Shown here: positions 18,005-26,073 of the stretch, in pieces
How positions within the stretch are numbered: the first letter of the stretch is position 1
How the letters are laid out: every line of letters starts with the position of its first letter
NCBI GenBank assembly: GCA_958349055.1
Contig: CATWBO010000027.1
Location: 1-36,373, forward strand
Direction of reading: 5' to 3'
DNA from: an uncultured bacterium
GTDB lineage: Bacteria > Actinomycetota > Coriobacteriia > Coriobacteriales > Coriobacteriaceae
DNA: 36,373 bases
Translations under genes and position numbers: made by a program
The notes under the pieces: generated by a model
What the model was told of the DNA's origin: nothing
Database searches by the model: none
Seen by the model: only the letters and a program-made list of their open reading frames with translations

Positions 18005-20455
18005 ATGCTGCAGAAAATCCAACGTTTTGGCGGAGCCATGTTCGCGCCCGCCATGCTGTTTTCTATATCAGGCCTCATGGTCGGCATCTCCGCCCTCGCC
18101 ACGACCGTAGACATCGTCGGTGACCTCGCCGTATACGGAACCCCTTGGTACGTTTTCTGGACCATCATCCAGCGCGGCTCGTGGACGGTCTTTAAACGTC
18201 TCCCGCTCCTTTTTGCCGTAGCGTTGCCTATCGGTCTTGCCCAAAAGCAACCGGCACGCTGCTGCCTCGAGGCGCTTGTGGCCTATTTTGCCTATTGCTT
18301 CTTTTTGAGTGAGATCATTAAGCTGAGCGGAGACAACCTTGGGCTTAAGTACCCATCATCTTTGACCCCCGCCAGCGGTATCACCGTCATCGACGGCATC
18401 AAGACGCTCGACACCGGCATTATCGGCCCGCTGGCGGTATCGGCAACCGTCGTCGCCATCCATGACCGCTTCTACGATGCCAAGGTTCCCGATTGGCTCG
18501 GCACCTTCTCGGGTTCCTCGCTGGTCTACCTCATCAGCTTTTTTGCCGTGTTTGCCCTTGCCGCCATCTCGGCCGCCATCGTGCCCTTCGCATACGCTGT
18601 AACCGAAACGCTGCGCCACGCACTTGCGGGCGTCGGCCCCTTTGGCGTGGGCATCTTTGTATTTTTAGAGCGAGCACTCGAGCCTTTTGGCCTGCACCAT
18701 CTGCTCTACATGCCGATCTACTATGACAACCTGGTCATTAACGACGGCATCTACGCCACGTGGACCAACTTGCTCCCCATTCTCTCCCATAGCACGCGCC
18801 CTTTAAATGAACTTGCGCCCTGGGCAGGTTTTACCGCCACCGGCTGGGGCAAGCTCTTTGGCCTTCCCGCCATCGCGGCAGCATTCTATTTCACCGCCAA
18901 ACCCGAACGCCGCGCCGGCCTTAAGGTCATCCTTTTGCCCGCCATCGTCGCCTCGGTGGTCTGCGGTGTCACCGAGCCGCTCGAGTTTCTCTTTATGTTC
19001 ACCTATCCTGGACTCTTTTTGCTCTACGCCGTCCTATCCTCCTGCCTTGCCATGACCATGAACTTCTTTGGCATCGTCGGCATCTTCTCAGGCGGTCTCA
19101 TGGAAATGACGGCCTTCAACTTCATCCCACTCATGCGAATGCATGCCAGCTCCTACCTTTTGGCGCTCGGTATCGGTCTTGCCTTTAGCCTCATCTTTTT
19201 TGTTAGTTTTCGAGCACTCATCTTGGTCTATGACCTTAAGACGCCGGGCCGCGAGGATCATGCCTCCAATCGCGCGGCAATCGATCGTTTAACGGGAAGC
19301 GGCTTTGTCAAAGAGCAATCTCCCAATGGCGAGGTCAGTATTCAATCCGATCAAGATCACGTCCTCGCTGAGCGGGTAATTCAGCTTTTAGGTGGCGTTG
19401 GCAATATCGTGGGCGCAACCAACTGCGCCACGCGCCTGCGCGTCGAGGTCGCAGACCCTTCCATCGTTGCAGATAATGCGTCGTTTGTCGCGGTGGGCGC
19501 CAAGGGCCTCATCATTACGGGCAAAACCGCCCAGGTGATTATCGGTATCTCCGTTCCCCGCGTTAAAGAGCATTTTGACCAGATCATGGGCCTCGAGCCG
19601 GGATTTGCGCCCGCCACCTCGACCTCCCCTGCTGCCAGCGCGGCTCAAAAGCACGGCGACATCTGCTTCTTCGATATCGACGGAACGCTCGCCTGGCAAG
19701 ACCCACGCGTGGCTCAGGAGCTTCCCGAGGACGAACGCGATCTTTCCCCCTATCCCAACGAGGCGGTCTCACAGGCCATTCGCGATTTTGTCGCCAGGGG
19801 CAACATGGCCTTTATCTGCACAGGGCGTACCCTCAGTTGCATCCACCCCAAATTGCTCGAGCTGCCGTGGGCGGGCGTCGTGTGTCTCGCGGGCGGTTAC
19901 GCCGAACTCGAGGGACACATTGTTCGAAATGCAGCCATAAACCCTGGTCTGCTACAGCGCCTCGCCCCCTATCTTGAGCAATCGGGAGAGGTAATTCGCT
20001 TTGAGGGCCTCAATCGCGTTGTTCGCATGAGCGCAGATGCGCCCGAGGCTGAAGGATACGCACGCATCGCGGGCGATGCCGTCTCGCAACTCGACCATTA
20101 CAGCGCCTACAAGATCCTTATGTCCACGGCACTTGCCAGCCGCATCGCCCAGGATGAAGTACTCGAGCCAATGCTCTGCTTTAACAAGCTCGAGCTCGAC
20201 GTCACGGAGATCTCACCCCGCGAGTGCACCAAACGAGCCGGCATCCAAGCCATACTTGGCGCCCTGGGCTCCGACCACGGCACCGTATACGGCATTGGCG
20301 ACGCAAGCAACGATGTCGCCCTTATGGAAACGGTCGATGTCGGCATCGCCATGGGCAACGCGCCGGACTTCCTTAAGGAAAAGGCCGACTATGTAACCGA
20401 CAGCATCGACCACGATGGCGTCGTCACCGCGCTCGAGCACTTTGGGCTTATCTAG
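18005..20455 (+). CDS. PTS EIIC-EIIB sugar transporter fused to a HAD (Cof-type) phosphatase
   Basis: This is an 816-residue three-part protein. Residues 1-415 are an EIIC membrane domain of the glucose/maltose/alpha-glucoside superfamily, with the conserved substrate motif GVTEPLEF. Residues 445-535 are EIIB, with the phosphocysteine in GATNCATRLRVEV (Cys474). An Ala/Pro/Ser linker (536-552) leads to a HAD phosphatase (553-816) with FFDIDGT (Asp557, Asp559) and GDASNDVAL (Asp766, Asp770). No EIIA is present, so EIIA-Glc in trans is presumed. EIIC/EIIB import and phosphorylate a sugar; the fused HAD domain could remove that phosphate. The start at 18005 follows GGAAGG; an upstream TTG at 17969 lacks one. 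Confidence 0.92.
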   Translation: MLQKIQRFGGAMFAPAMLFSISGLMVGISALATTVDIVGDLAVYGTPWYVFWTIIQRGSWTVFKRLPLLFAVALPIGLAQKQPARCCLEALVAYFAYCFFLSEIIKLSGDNLGLKYPSSLTPASGITVIDGIKTLDTGIIGPLAVSATVVAIHDRFYDAKVPDWLGTFSGSSLVYLISFFAVFALAAISAAIVPFAYAVTETLRHALAGVGPFGVGIFVFLERALEPFGLHHLLYMPIYYDNLVINDGIYATWTNLLPILSHSTRPLNELAPWAGFTATGWGKLFGLPAIAAAFYFTAKPERRAGLKVILLPAIVASVVCGVTEPLEFLFMFTYPGLFLLYAVLSSCLAMTMNFFGIVGIFSGGLMEMTAFNFIPLMRMHASSYLLALGIGLAFSLIFFVSFRALILVYDLKTPGREDHASNRAAIDRLTGSGFVKEQSPNGEVSIQSDQDHVLAERVIQLLGGVGNIVGATNCATRLRVEVADPSIVADNASFVAVGAKGLIITGKTAQVIIGISVPRVKEHFDQIMGLEPGFAPATSTSPAASAAQKHGDICFFDIDGTLAWQDPRVAQELPEDERDLSPYPNEAVSQAIRDFVARGNMAFICTGRTLSCIHPKLLELPWAGVVCLAGGYAELEGHIVRNAAINPGLLQRLAPYLEQSGEVIRFEGLNRVVRMSADAPEAEGYARIAGDAVSQLDHYSAYKILMSTALASRIAQDEVLEPMLCFNKLELDVTEISPRECTKRAGIQAILGALGSDHGTVYGIGDASNDVALMETVDVGIAMGNAPDFLKEKADYVTDSIDHDGVVTALEHFGLI

Positions 20456-20573
20456 CCGAGCCCCTTAACTGCATTTGAGGACGGCGCGCCCCAATCGCCT
20501 TCGACCGCCGCGCGCGATGTCCCAATGTGGCAATATGTTGTCTGCATAATGCAACGATGCAACCTAAGAAAGA

Positions 20574-21599
20574 ATGCGAGAACCCGTGTCCAGTCCGTTT
20601 ACCAGCTTTTTAGCCCAGCACTTTGACCAGATCAACGACTATCTGGCCACGTTCTTTGACGGACAGGCAACTTCCGCCGATATCGAGCGCTACCTGTACG
20701 CCCCGCTCTCGGCATTTACTGCCAACGCCGGCAAGCGCCACCGCCCGCTCATCTGCATGCTCGCCGCCACCGCGGTAGGCGGCAGCTTTGAGAGCGCCCG
20801 CAGCGCCGCGGCGGCCATCGAGCACTTCCAGTCGGGCGCGCTCATCCACGACGACATCGCCGACAACGGACAACTTCGTCGCGGCAAGCCCTGCATGCAC
20901 CTTACCGAGGGCACGGGTCTTGCCATCAACTGCGGCGACCTGGCGCTCACCATGGTCACCAAGACGGTCCTCGACGACCCCACGCTCGAGCCCAACGTAA
21001 AGTTGCGCGTACTCCACGAGCTCACCGAGATGATCGTCCGCACCATCGAGGGCCAGGCACTCGACCTGGGCTGGGTCCGCGACGGGCGCTTTGACATCTC
21101 GGTCGACGATTACTTGGATATGGCAACCCACAAGACCGCGTTTTACAGCGGAGCGACGCCGCTTGCCGCCGGAGCCATTATCGGCGGCGGCAACGAGGGG
21201 CAAATCGAAGCGCTGCGCACCTTTGGCCTGCACACGGGCCTTGCCTTTCAGATTCAGGACGACCTGCTCAACTTGGTCGGCACCAAGGAGGCCGCCAACA
21301 AGGACTTCCGCACCGATATCACCGAGGGCAAGCGCACGCTCGTTGCCGTGCACGCCCTGTCCGATGAGCGCTACCACGACGAGGTCGAGGCGATCCTATC
21401 CTCGGGCACCGAGGACCCCGCGCAGCTTACGCGCGCCGTGGAGATCTTCCAGGAAACCGGCTCCATCGATTTCGCCCACACCTACGCGCTCGACCTGACC
21501 GCCAAGGCTAAGGCCGCCATCGAGGACGTCCAGCTCGACCCGCACGCACGCGAGCTGTTCCTCTCCATGGCAGATTTCTTTGTGGAGCGCCTCAACTAG
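20574..21599 (+). CDS. Polyprenyl diphosphate synthase (trans-isoprenyl synthase)
   Basis: This enzyme condenses isopentenyl diphosphate with allylic diphosphates to make a longer trans-isoprenoid. Of 341 residues, the first Asp-rich motif is HDDIADNGQLRRGKP (DDxxD followed by the RRG that binds diphosphate). The second is FQIQDDLLNLVG, with Asn in place of the last Asp. TDITEGKRT is the usual lysine region. Product length (farnesyl, geranylgeranyl or longer) cannot be decided. The ATG at 20574 is used; GTG at 20586 is an alternative. It follows the PTS gene by about 120 bases, probably with its own weak promoter. Confidence 0.92.
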   Translation: MREPVSSPFTSFLAQHFDQINDYLATFFDGQATSADIERYLYAPLSAFTANAGKRHRPLICMLAATAVGGSFESARSAAAAIEHFQSGALIHDDIADNGQLRRGKPCMHLTEGTGLAINCGDLALTMVTKTVLDDPTLEPNVKLRVLHELTEMIVRTIEGQALDLGWVRDGRFDISVDDYLDMATHKTAFYSGATPLAAGAIIGGGNEGQIEALRTFGLHTGLAFQIQDDLLNLVGTKEAANKDFRTDITEGKRTLVAVHALSDERYHDEVEAILSSGTEDPAQLTRAVEIFQETGSIDFAHTYALDLTAKAKAAIEDVQLDPHARELFLSMADFFVERLN

Positions 21600-21737
21600 C
21601 GGGGGTTATTAAACCTGTCAGCAGCGTTTTTGGGTACAAGTTGCTACACTGTTGAGTGCATGTTTATGCATCCCTTTGCGTTGTCTGTCCGACATACGCT
21701 CAAATAGTACGAATGGTACGCCGAAAGGGGTTCGTTC

Positions 21738-22643
21738 ATGGAACCTATTACAACGGGCATGCAAGGAGCAGCTGTCGAGGACGTTCAGTCCCGTCTCCTG
21801 CAGCTCGGCTATACAATCGATGCCGCCGAGGTCGCTGACAAGCGTTTTGGCACCGCCACTGAGCAGGCTGTTAGCACTTTTAGGCTCGACAGCGGTCTTG
21901 CTGCCGGCCATGCCGTCGATATTCCCTGCTGGAGCGCCCTGGTCGACGCCTCGTATAAACTGGGCGACCGCACCCTCTACCTGCGCATGCCCAATTTCCA
22001 CGGTGCCGACGTGCAGGCGCTGCAGCGCGCTCTGAACGTGCTGGGTTTTGCCTGCGGCGAGGACGATGGCTATTTTGGTCCGCACACCGAGGCGGCTCTG
22101 CAGCAGTTCCAGGAAAACGTCGGCCTGTTTGCCGACGGCATGGCGTTCCAGGATACCTACGCCTACATCAACCGCCTGCACCATGTGTGGGAGGGCAAGC
22201 CCTCGGTCACCGAAGCCGAGTCCCGCATCGGTTTTGCTCGCGCCGCCAACGTGCTCGAGCGCTTCCAGATTGCCGTTATCGGCGAGGACCCCATCGCACG
22301 CAGTGTTGCGTCGCGCATGTGGAATATCGCCACGGCAACGACCGACAACAGCGGCATGATGCTCTGCGACTCCGAGGTCCCAACCGACGTTGACCTGGTG
22401 CTCGAGATCGCAAGCGACGAGCTGCCCGCCGACGCCGCGCCACGCGCCACGATTGCCCTCGCCGAGTGCCACAACCTGGCCCAGCGCATCCGCACCGCCA
22501 ATGTCGCCGCGCAGCAGAAGCCGGCTCGCATTCGCATTGAGCTCACGGGCATGACGCGCTACAACGGCACCTTCACGGCCAGCGACGCGCAGACGCTCGC
22601 CGTACGCCTACTCGACGGCGTTTGCGATGCCCTCGCAGATTAG
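21738..22643 (+). CDS. Peptidoglycan-binding protein with degenerate amidase-like C-terminus
   Basis: This 301-residue protein has no signal peptide and no membrane segment, so it appears cytoplasmic. Two PG_binding_1 repeats are visible: residues 5-70 (TGMQGAAVEDVQSRLLQLGY...FGTATEQAVSTFR) and 80-145 (GADVQALQRALNVLGF...FGPHTEAALQQFQ). The C-terminal half (170-301) has an alternating alpha/beta pattern like an amidase_3 fold, but the zinc ligands of active amidases (HGG, Glu, SIHxN) are not seen. The layout recalls mycobacterial CwlM, a cytoplasmic regulator of MurA; that link is an inference. The ATG at 21738 follows GAAAGGGG, and a TACACT -10 box lies near 21650. Confidence 0.75.
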   Translation: MEPITTGMQGAAVEDVQSRLLQLGYTIDAAEVADKRFGTATEQAVSTFRLDSGLAAGHAVDIPCWSALVDASYKLGDRTLYLRMPNFHGADVQALQRALNVLGFACGEDDGYFGPHTEAALQQFQENVGLFADGMAFQDTYAYINRLHHVWEGKPSVTEAESRIGFARAANVLERFQIAVIGEDPIARSVASRMWNIATATTDNSGMMLCDSEVPTDVDLVLEIASDELPADAAPRATIALAECHNLAQRIRTANVAAQQKPARIRIELTGMTRYNGTFTASDAQTLAVRLLDGVCDALAD

Positions 22644-22681
22644 GTAAACTAGACGAGTTGCTTTTGGGCAACACCACACAT

Positions 22682-22756
22682 TGGGACGTAGTTCAACGGT
22701 AGAACTCCGGTTTTTGGTGCCGGCTGTTGGGGGTTCGAATCCCTCCGTCCCAGCCA
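22682..22756 (+). tRNA. tRNA-Gln (anticodon UUG), CCA encoded
   Basis: A full cloverleaf can be drawn. The acceptor is TGGGACG/CGTCCCA, and the D arm is GTTC...GAAC. The anticodon stem CCGGT/GCCGG holds a TTTTGGT loop with TTG as the anticodon. The T loop is TTCGAAT, the discriminator is G, and CCA is encoded. Confidence 0.97.
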
Positions 22757-22765
22757 TTAAAACTG

Positions 22766-22800
22766 AGCGCCCTAAGCCCATAACGGCCCAGGGCGCTTTC
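22766..22800 (+). terminator. Terminator of tRNA-Gln
   Basis: AGCGCCCT (22766-22773) pairs with AGGGCGCT (22790-22797) and is followed by TTCTTG. It lies 9 bases after CCA. Confidence 0.8.
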
Positions 22801-22807
22801 TTGTGGG

Positions 22808-23061
22808 CAAGCGGAGGAATTCGAACCCGCAAGGGTGCGGAGCTGAGGAAACGCGAAGCGTTTTCCAGCGCAGCACGCAAGGAGCGAAGCGACGCAGCGG
22901 GGCGCGGCCGCCGACCAGGCGGACGCGGAACCCCTCCGTCCCACATCAGCCAAGAGCCCCTCACGTCAAGCAAATCGAGCCAACGCCGCCAAGCGGAGGG
23001 ATCCGAACCCGCAAGGATGCGGAGCGACGCAGCGGCGCGCGGCCGCCGCAGGCAGACGCGG
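22808..23061. repeat. Two direct repeats resembling tRNA 3' tails downstream of tRNA-Gln
   Basis: AAGCGGAGGNATNCGAACCCGC begins copy A near 22808 and copy B near 22990. Read on the minus strand, each start resembles a T arm and acceptor end (GGGTTCGAATTCC, CCTCCGC). Both continue into similar GC-rich sequence (GCGACGCAGCGG...GCGGCCGCC); copy B lacks about 40 bases from the middle. Between them, CCCTCCGTCCCA (22932-22943) repeats the last 12 acceptor/T-arm bases of the tRNA-Gln gene (22741-22752). No complete tRNA can be folded from either copy. No convincing gene was found in 22757-23697; that stretch holds this repeat and the elements listed next. Confidence 0.6.
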
Positions 23062-23064
23062 TGT

Positions 23065-23093
23065 CGGCACTTAGGGACGTTCCTAAAGTGCCG
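23065..23093. repeat. Small palindrome
   Basis: CGGCACTT...AAGTGCCG form an 8-bp stem extended by AGG/CCT, around ACGT. There is no T-run on either side, so it is not an obvious terminator. Confidence 0.55.
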
Positions 23094-23128
23094 GCTCGGG
23101 ACTATTTTCGAGGACCCTCCGAAGGACT

Positions 23129-23358
23129 GTGGCCAAAAAACGGCAAATATGAGTACTGTTACCGTTGTAGCTACATTATTTTCGTTAATAAAAGAAGATC
23201 TTAATGAGATTTATTCGCATCAAGGTCTTCCTTTAATGAACACTTGAAGAGATACGGCAGCTTATCTGCTCGATCGACACGTCAAATCACCTTAAATGTG
23301 GTCAAAATTACTGCTACTAAAAGAATATCAGTACTCATATTTGATGTTTTTTGGCCAC
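23129..23358. mobile_element. MITE-like element, 230 bp with 30-bp terminal inverted repeats
   Basis: The left end, GTGGCCAAAAAAC.. to ..ATATGAGTACTG (23129-23158), is the reverse complement of the right end (23329-23358) at 28 of 30 positions. The interior is AT-rich, unlike its GC-rich surroundings, and has no transposase frame. No clear target duplication is visible. It could be a non-autonomous transposon or a structured repeat. Spurious short frames read inward from both ends as GQKT(A/S)NMST because the repeats are so similar. Confidence 0.65.
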
Positions 23359-23465
23359 GGCTCTTTATAGACACCCTACACAGCGACTGGGGTAGATTTT
23401 TTTGAGGCACGCCTATCAGCCCCGTTCCGAAAAGCGAGCCGCATGCAACAACCAAGCCACCGCCG

Positions 23466-23528
23466 GCCCCGGGAGAGCGGGGACACTGGCTTAGGTTTAT
23501 CGCGAGTTCCGCACGCAAAGAAGGCCAC
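23466..23528. repeat. Variable-arm palindromic element, truncated copy 3
   Basis: Positions 23499-23528 match the first 30 bases of the conserved core seen at 5164 and 28529 (ATCGCGAGTTCCGCACGCAA...GGCCAC). The match stops in the middle of the core hairpin. The preceding 33 bases (23466-23498) are in the arm position: GC-rich outside, and ending TTAGGTTT like copy 2. No complementary right arm is present nearby. The copy is therefore half an element. Confidence 0.75.
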
Positions 23529-23592
23529 GTGCCTTGATGTTTTGGACGTGACAGCGAGAGGGGTCCCGGTATGGCAAGGTGACGTGAAACAA

Positions 23593-23621
23593 GGCGGCGC
23601 CGACCTTCTGGTCGCGCCGCC
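23593..23621 (-). terminator. Second downstream hairpin of the JetD-like gene
   Basis: A GGCGGCGCCGACC/GGTCGCGCCGCC stem with a TTCT loop is followed on the minus strand by TTGTTTC. Confidence 0.6.
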
Positions 23622-23672
23622 GAAGTTGAACGTCAGATTGCCGTGCCAGGGCCCCTCGCAGCGTCAAGAAGT

Positions 23673-23694
23673 CCGCCGTTCGGTAGAACGGCGG
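23673..23694 (-). terminator. Hairpin directly after the JetD-like gene
   Basis: A perfect 9-bp stem CCGCCGTTC/GAACGGCGG with a GGTA loop starts 3 bases past the stop codon. The T tail is weak (ACTTCTTG). Confidence 0.6.
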
Positions 23695-23697
23695 AAT

Positions 23698-25890
23698 TTA
23701 GTTGTTCAGCATGCGGTCGAAGCTTCCCGAGTCTCCATCCCGATAGTCGGCGGTCATCAGAATCTCCTGCGGAATGCGCCCGCCTTCACGTAGCACGTTG
23801 CGGAACTGCACACGCGTGACCATGGGCAGATCCTTGATCGTCGCCGCCAAGTTCTGCGGCACGCCCTGGTTGGCAGCCGCGGGCTCGCACTCTCCGCCGG
23901 CCTTCACGCGACGCTTGTGCTCGGCGAGCATGGCGCGGTACATGCCGGCATGCAGGCGAATCTCAACCACATTGGCATTGCGAGCCTGCTCGACGATGCG
24001 CGCGCCCTCGCGGTCGATATCGCCCACGTAGTAGACGTAGTTAAAGCGATAGCCGATCTCGGCCAGATAATCGTCCAGGGCATGCGAGACGCTCGCCTTG
24101 CATCCGCCGCCAAAAATCACGCCGCCCACCTTGATGCCAAAGAGCTTGGCGTGCTTGCGGCCACGCAGCAGCTTGACGATCTCGTCGTAGGTATCCAGGT
24201 TCTCAACCATAATGAACGGCTTGTCGGCGCCTAGCGTAAAGAAACCCGTAAAGTGCACGGGGCGGTTGGGGGCGACCTTAATCGCCTGCATGCTGATGCC
24301 CTTTTCGGTCATACGCCGAATTAGGCGCTCGCCGTGCTTGCCGTCAAAGGCCTTCTCATCGTTAAAAATCTGGTAGGCGCGCTGGCGACGCGAAGCAACC
24401 GGCGTATCGGCACCTCGGTTCTGCTCGATCCAAGCCTGGATGATTGCAATCTCCTCGGCAATCTTGCGGTTGGACATCTCGTTGTGCTGGGTGCGCTGCG
24501 GCGCCTTTTTGCCGTCCTTGCCCTCGACCTTAACAATTTGAGTCTGCTGCTCCTTGATCTTAGAGAGCGCCGTAGGCGTAGGGACAACTTTGAGCAGCTG
24601 CCTGCCCAAAACGCGGGCAAGGGCAAACGCCGACACCTCGCCGTGGACGGCCGACTCGGGCTGCTGGGCAGCAGTATCTGCTGCGGCAGGCCCAGCCTGT
24701 GCATGAGGCTTACGCTTGGAATCTGCCCGGGTATTACGTTCCTGCTTGGGCGCAGACGAGCGCTTTTGCGGACGATCGGACTTGGCCTCCTTCGCCGGCT
24801 GGCGCTTGACCTGATCCACCGGAGTCTCGGCCTTCTCATCTCCGTTTTGTGTCGCTGCCTTCTCGGCCGCGGCCTCGGCATTTGAGCCACGACCGCCGCG
24901 GTGACGACGACGGCGGGGCTTGCCTGAGGCGCTCTCCCCCGCCTGCTTATCAGCGGTCTGTTGAGCTTTGACCTCAGTGTCAGCCGCAGGCTGCGACTCG
25001 GAAGGTTGCTGCTCGCGAGTCGCCGGCTCAACGGTTTTCTCGGTTTGTTCGGCCTTCTCGGCCTGAGCGGTCGAAGCCGGCTCGCCCTTCTCCTGACGCT
25101 TTACGGGATACGCGCGTCCCGCAAAACCGCGGCCGGGACGACACGAACCCGGAGCCCTCTTGGCAGACTCCTCAACATCGTCTGCAACCTCGGAAGGCTC
25201 TTCAACCTCACGCGCGACATCCTGCTGCGCGGCCTTAAAGTGAGCACCGCGACGACGCTTGGGCTCTTGGGCCTCCACGGGCTTTTGCTCCTTCGCGGGC
25301 TTCTGCGACTCGGCAGCAACCTCGTTCTCAACAGCCTCGGCATCCGTCTCACCCTTTTGAGCAACGGCGCGACGGAAGCGCTCCTGCTGGGCGCGGCGCT
25401 GCGCATCGCGCTTGCCACCCCCGCCAAAACCGCCGCGTCCTGCCTTGGCCGTAAAGGCGCGCACGACGTTCTCATCGAGCAACTCATCGGTATCGACATG
25501 CTCACGCGGAGCAACTTCTTCCACAGCAGGCACGTCAGCGGAATCCTCGACGACAAAATCTTCGACGGACTCGGCAGGCTGCTCCTGGGCATCGCGGATC
25601 TCGACATTGATGGTATAGAACGCCGGGCGCCCGTTAATGCCGCTACCCTCGATCTTGGTCACGATATTTGCCTCGATAAGTTCATCGCGCATCGCCTTGG
25701 TGTCGCATTCCTTATCGACGGAGCGGAAAATCTGCGCCAGCGCACTCGACTTAATCTTGAGCGCCTTGCGGCAAAGCAGATCGTAGGCAACCAGCTTGGC
25801 ACGCTCAGCAGAAAGCGACGTCTGGCTGCTCAGGCGCTCAGCCAGAGCATCGACATTGTTTTGATTATCGGAATATACCGTCTTGGCCAC
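23698..25890 (-). CDS. Winged-helix / disordered linker / TOPRIM (JetD-like DUF2220) protein
   Basis: This 730-residue protein has three parts. Residues 1-100 look like a winged-helix region (VDALAERLSSQTSLSAERAK...NGRPAFYTINVEI). Residues 105-430 are a low-complexity, highly charged linker rich in Glu, Lys, Ala, Gln and Arg. The C-terminal 300 residues carry FIMVENLDTY (Glu563) and YYVGDIDREGARIVEQA (Asp624, Asp626), the TOPRIM acid pattern of the JetD/Spo11-like nuclease fold. The GTG at 25890 follows GAAAGGGG. The open frame to 26043 runs back through the cstA terminator and is rejected. No JetA, JetB or JetC gene lies in the window. Role unknown; nuclease or topoisomerase-like action is inferred. 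Confidence 0.75.
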   Translation of the reverse strand: MAKTVYSDNQNNVDALAERLSSQTSLSAERAKLVAYDLLCRKALKIKSSALAQIFRSVDKECDTKAMRDELIEANIVTKIEGSGINGRPAFYTINVEIRDAQEQPAESVEDFVVEDSADVPAVEEVAPREHVDTDELLDENVVRAFTAKAGRGGFGGGGKRDAQRRAQQERFRRAVAQKGETDAEAVENEVAAESQKPAKEQKPVEAQEPKRRRGAHFKAAQQDVAREVEEPSEVADDVEESAKRAPGSCRPGRGFAGRAYPVKRQEKGEPASTAQAEKAEQTEKTVEPATREQQPSESQPAADTEVKAQQTADKQAGESASGKPRRRRHRGGRGSNAEAAAEKAATQNGDEKAETPVDQVKRQPAKEAKSDRPQKRSSAPKQERNTRADSKRKPHAQAGPAAADTAAQQPESAVHGEVSAFALARVLGRQLLKVVPTPTALSKIKEQQTQIVKVEGKDGKKAPQRTQHNEMSNRKIAEEIAIIQAWIEQNRGADTPVASRRQRAYQIFNDEKAFDGKHGERLIRRMTEKGISMQAIKVAPNRPVHFTGFFTLGADKPFIMVENLDTYDEIVKLLRGRKHAKLFGIKVGGVIFGGGCKASVSHALDDYLAEIGYRFNYVYYVGDIDREGARIVEQARNANVVEIRLHAGMYRAMLAEHKRRVKAGGECEPAAANQGVPQNLAATIKDLPMVTRVQFRNVLREGGRIPQEILMTADYRDGDSGSFDRMLNN

Positions 25891-25991
25891 GGGGCCCCTT
25901 TCATATGCACACATATACGTCCATATGGTACAACGCACGAGCCTATCCACGCAAAACATCTGCGAGAACGCCCTTGCACCACCTGTTCTCA

Positions 25992-26034
25992 CAAGAAAAA
26001 AGACCGGGTCCGCTTGATTGCGGACCCGGTCTTT
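25992..26034 (-). terminator. Intrinsic terminator of cstA
   Basis: A 15-bp perfect stem (25999-26013 with 26020-26034) has a 6-base loop. On the minus strand it ends in TTTTTTCTTG. It lies 40 bases past the cstA stop. Confidence 0.92.
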
Positions 26035-26073
26035 CCGAGTCAAATAGATGGGAGATTCAACCCGTCCGACCGA

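Noticed and set aside
22681..23247. Frames across tRNA-Gln and its downstream repeats (plus strand, with minus-strand shadows)
   Set aside because: They translate the tRNA and tRNA-like repeats and are of the well-known spurious type read across tRNA genes.
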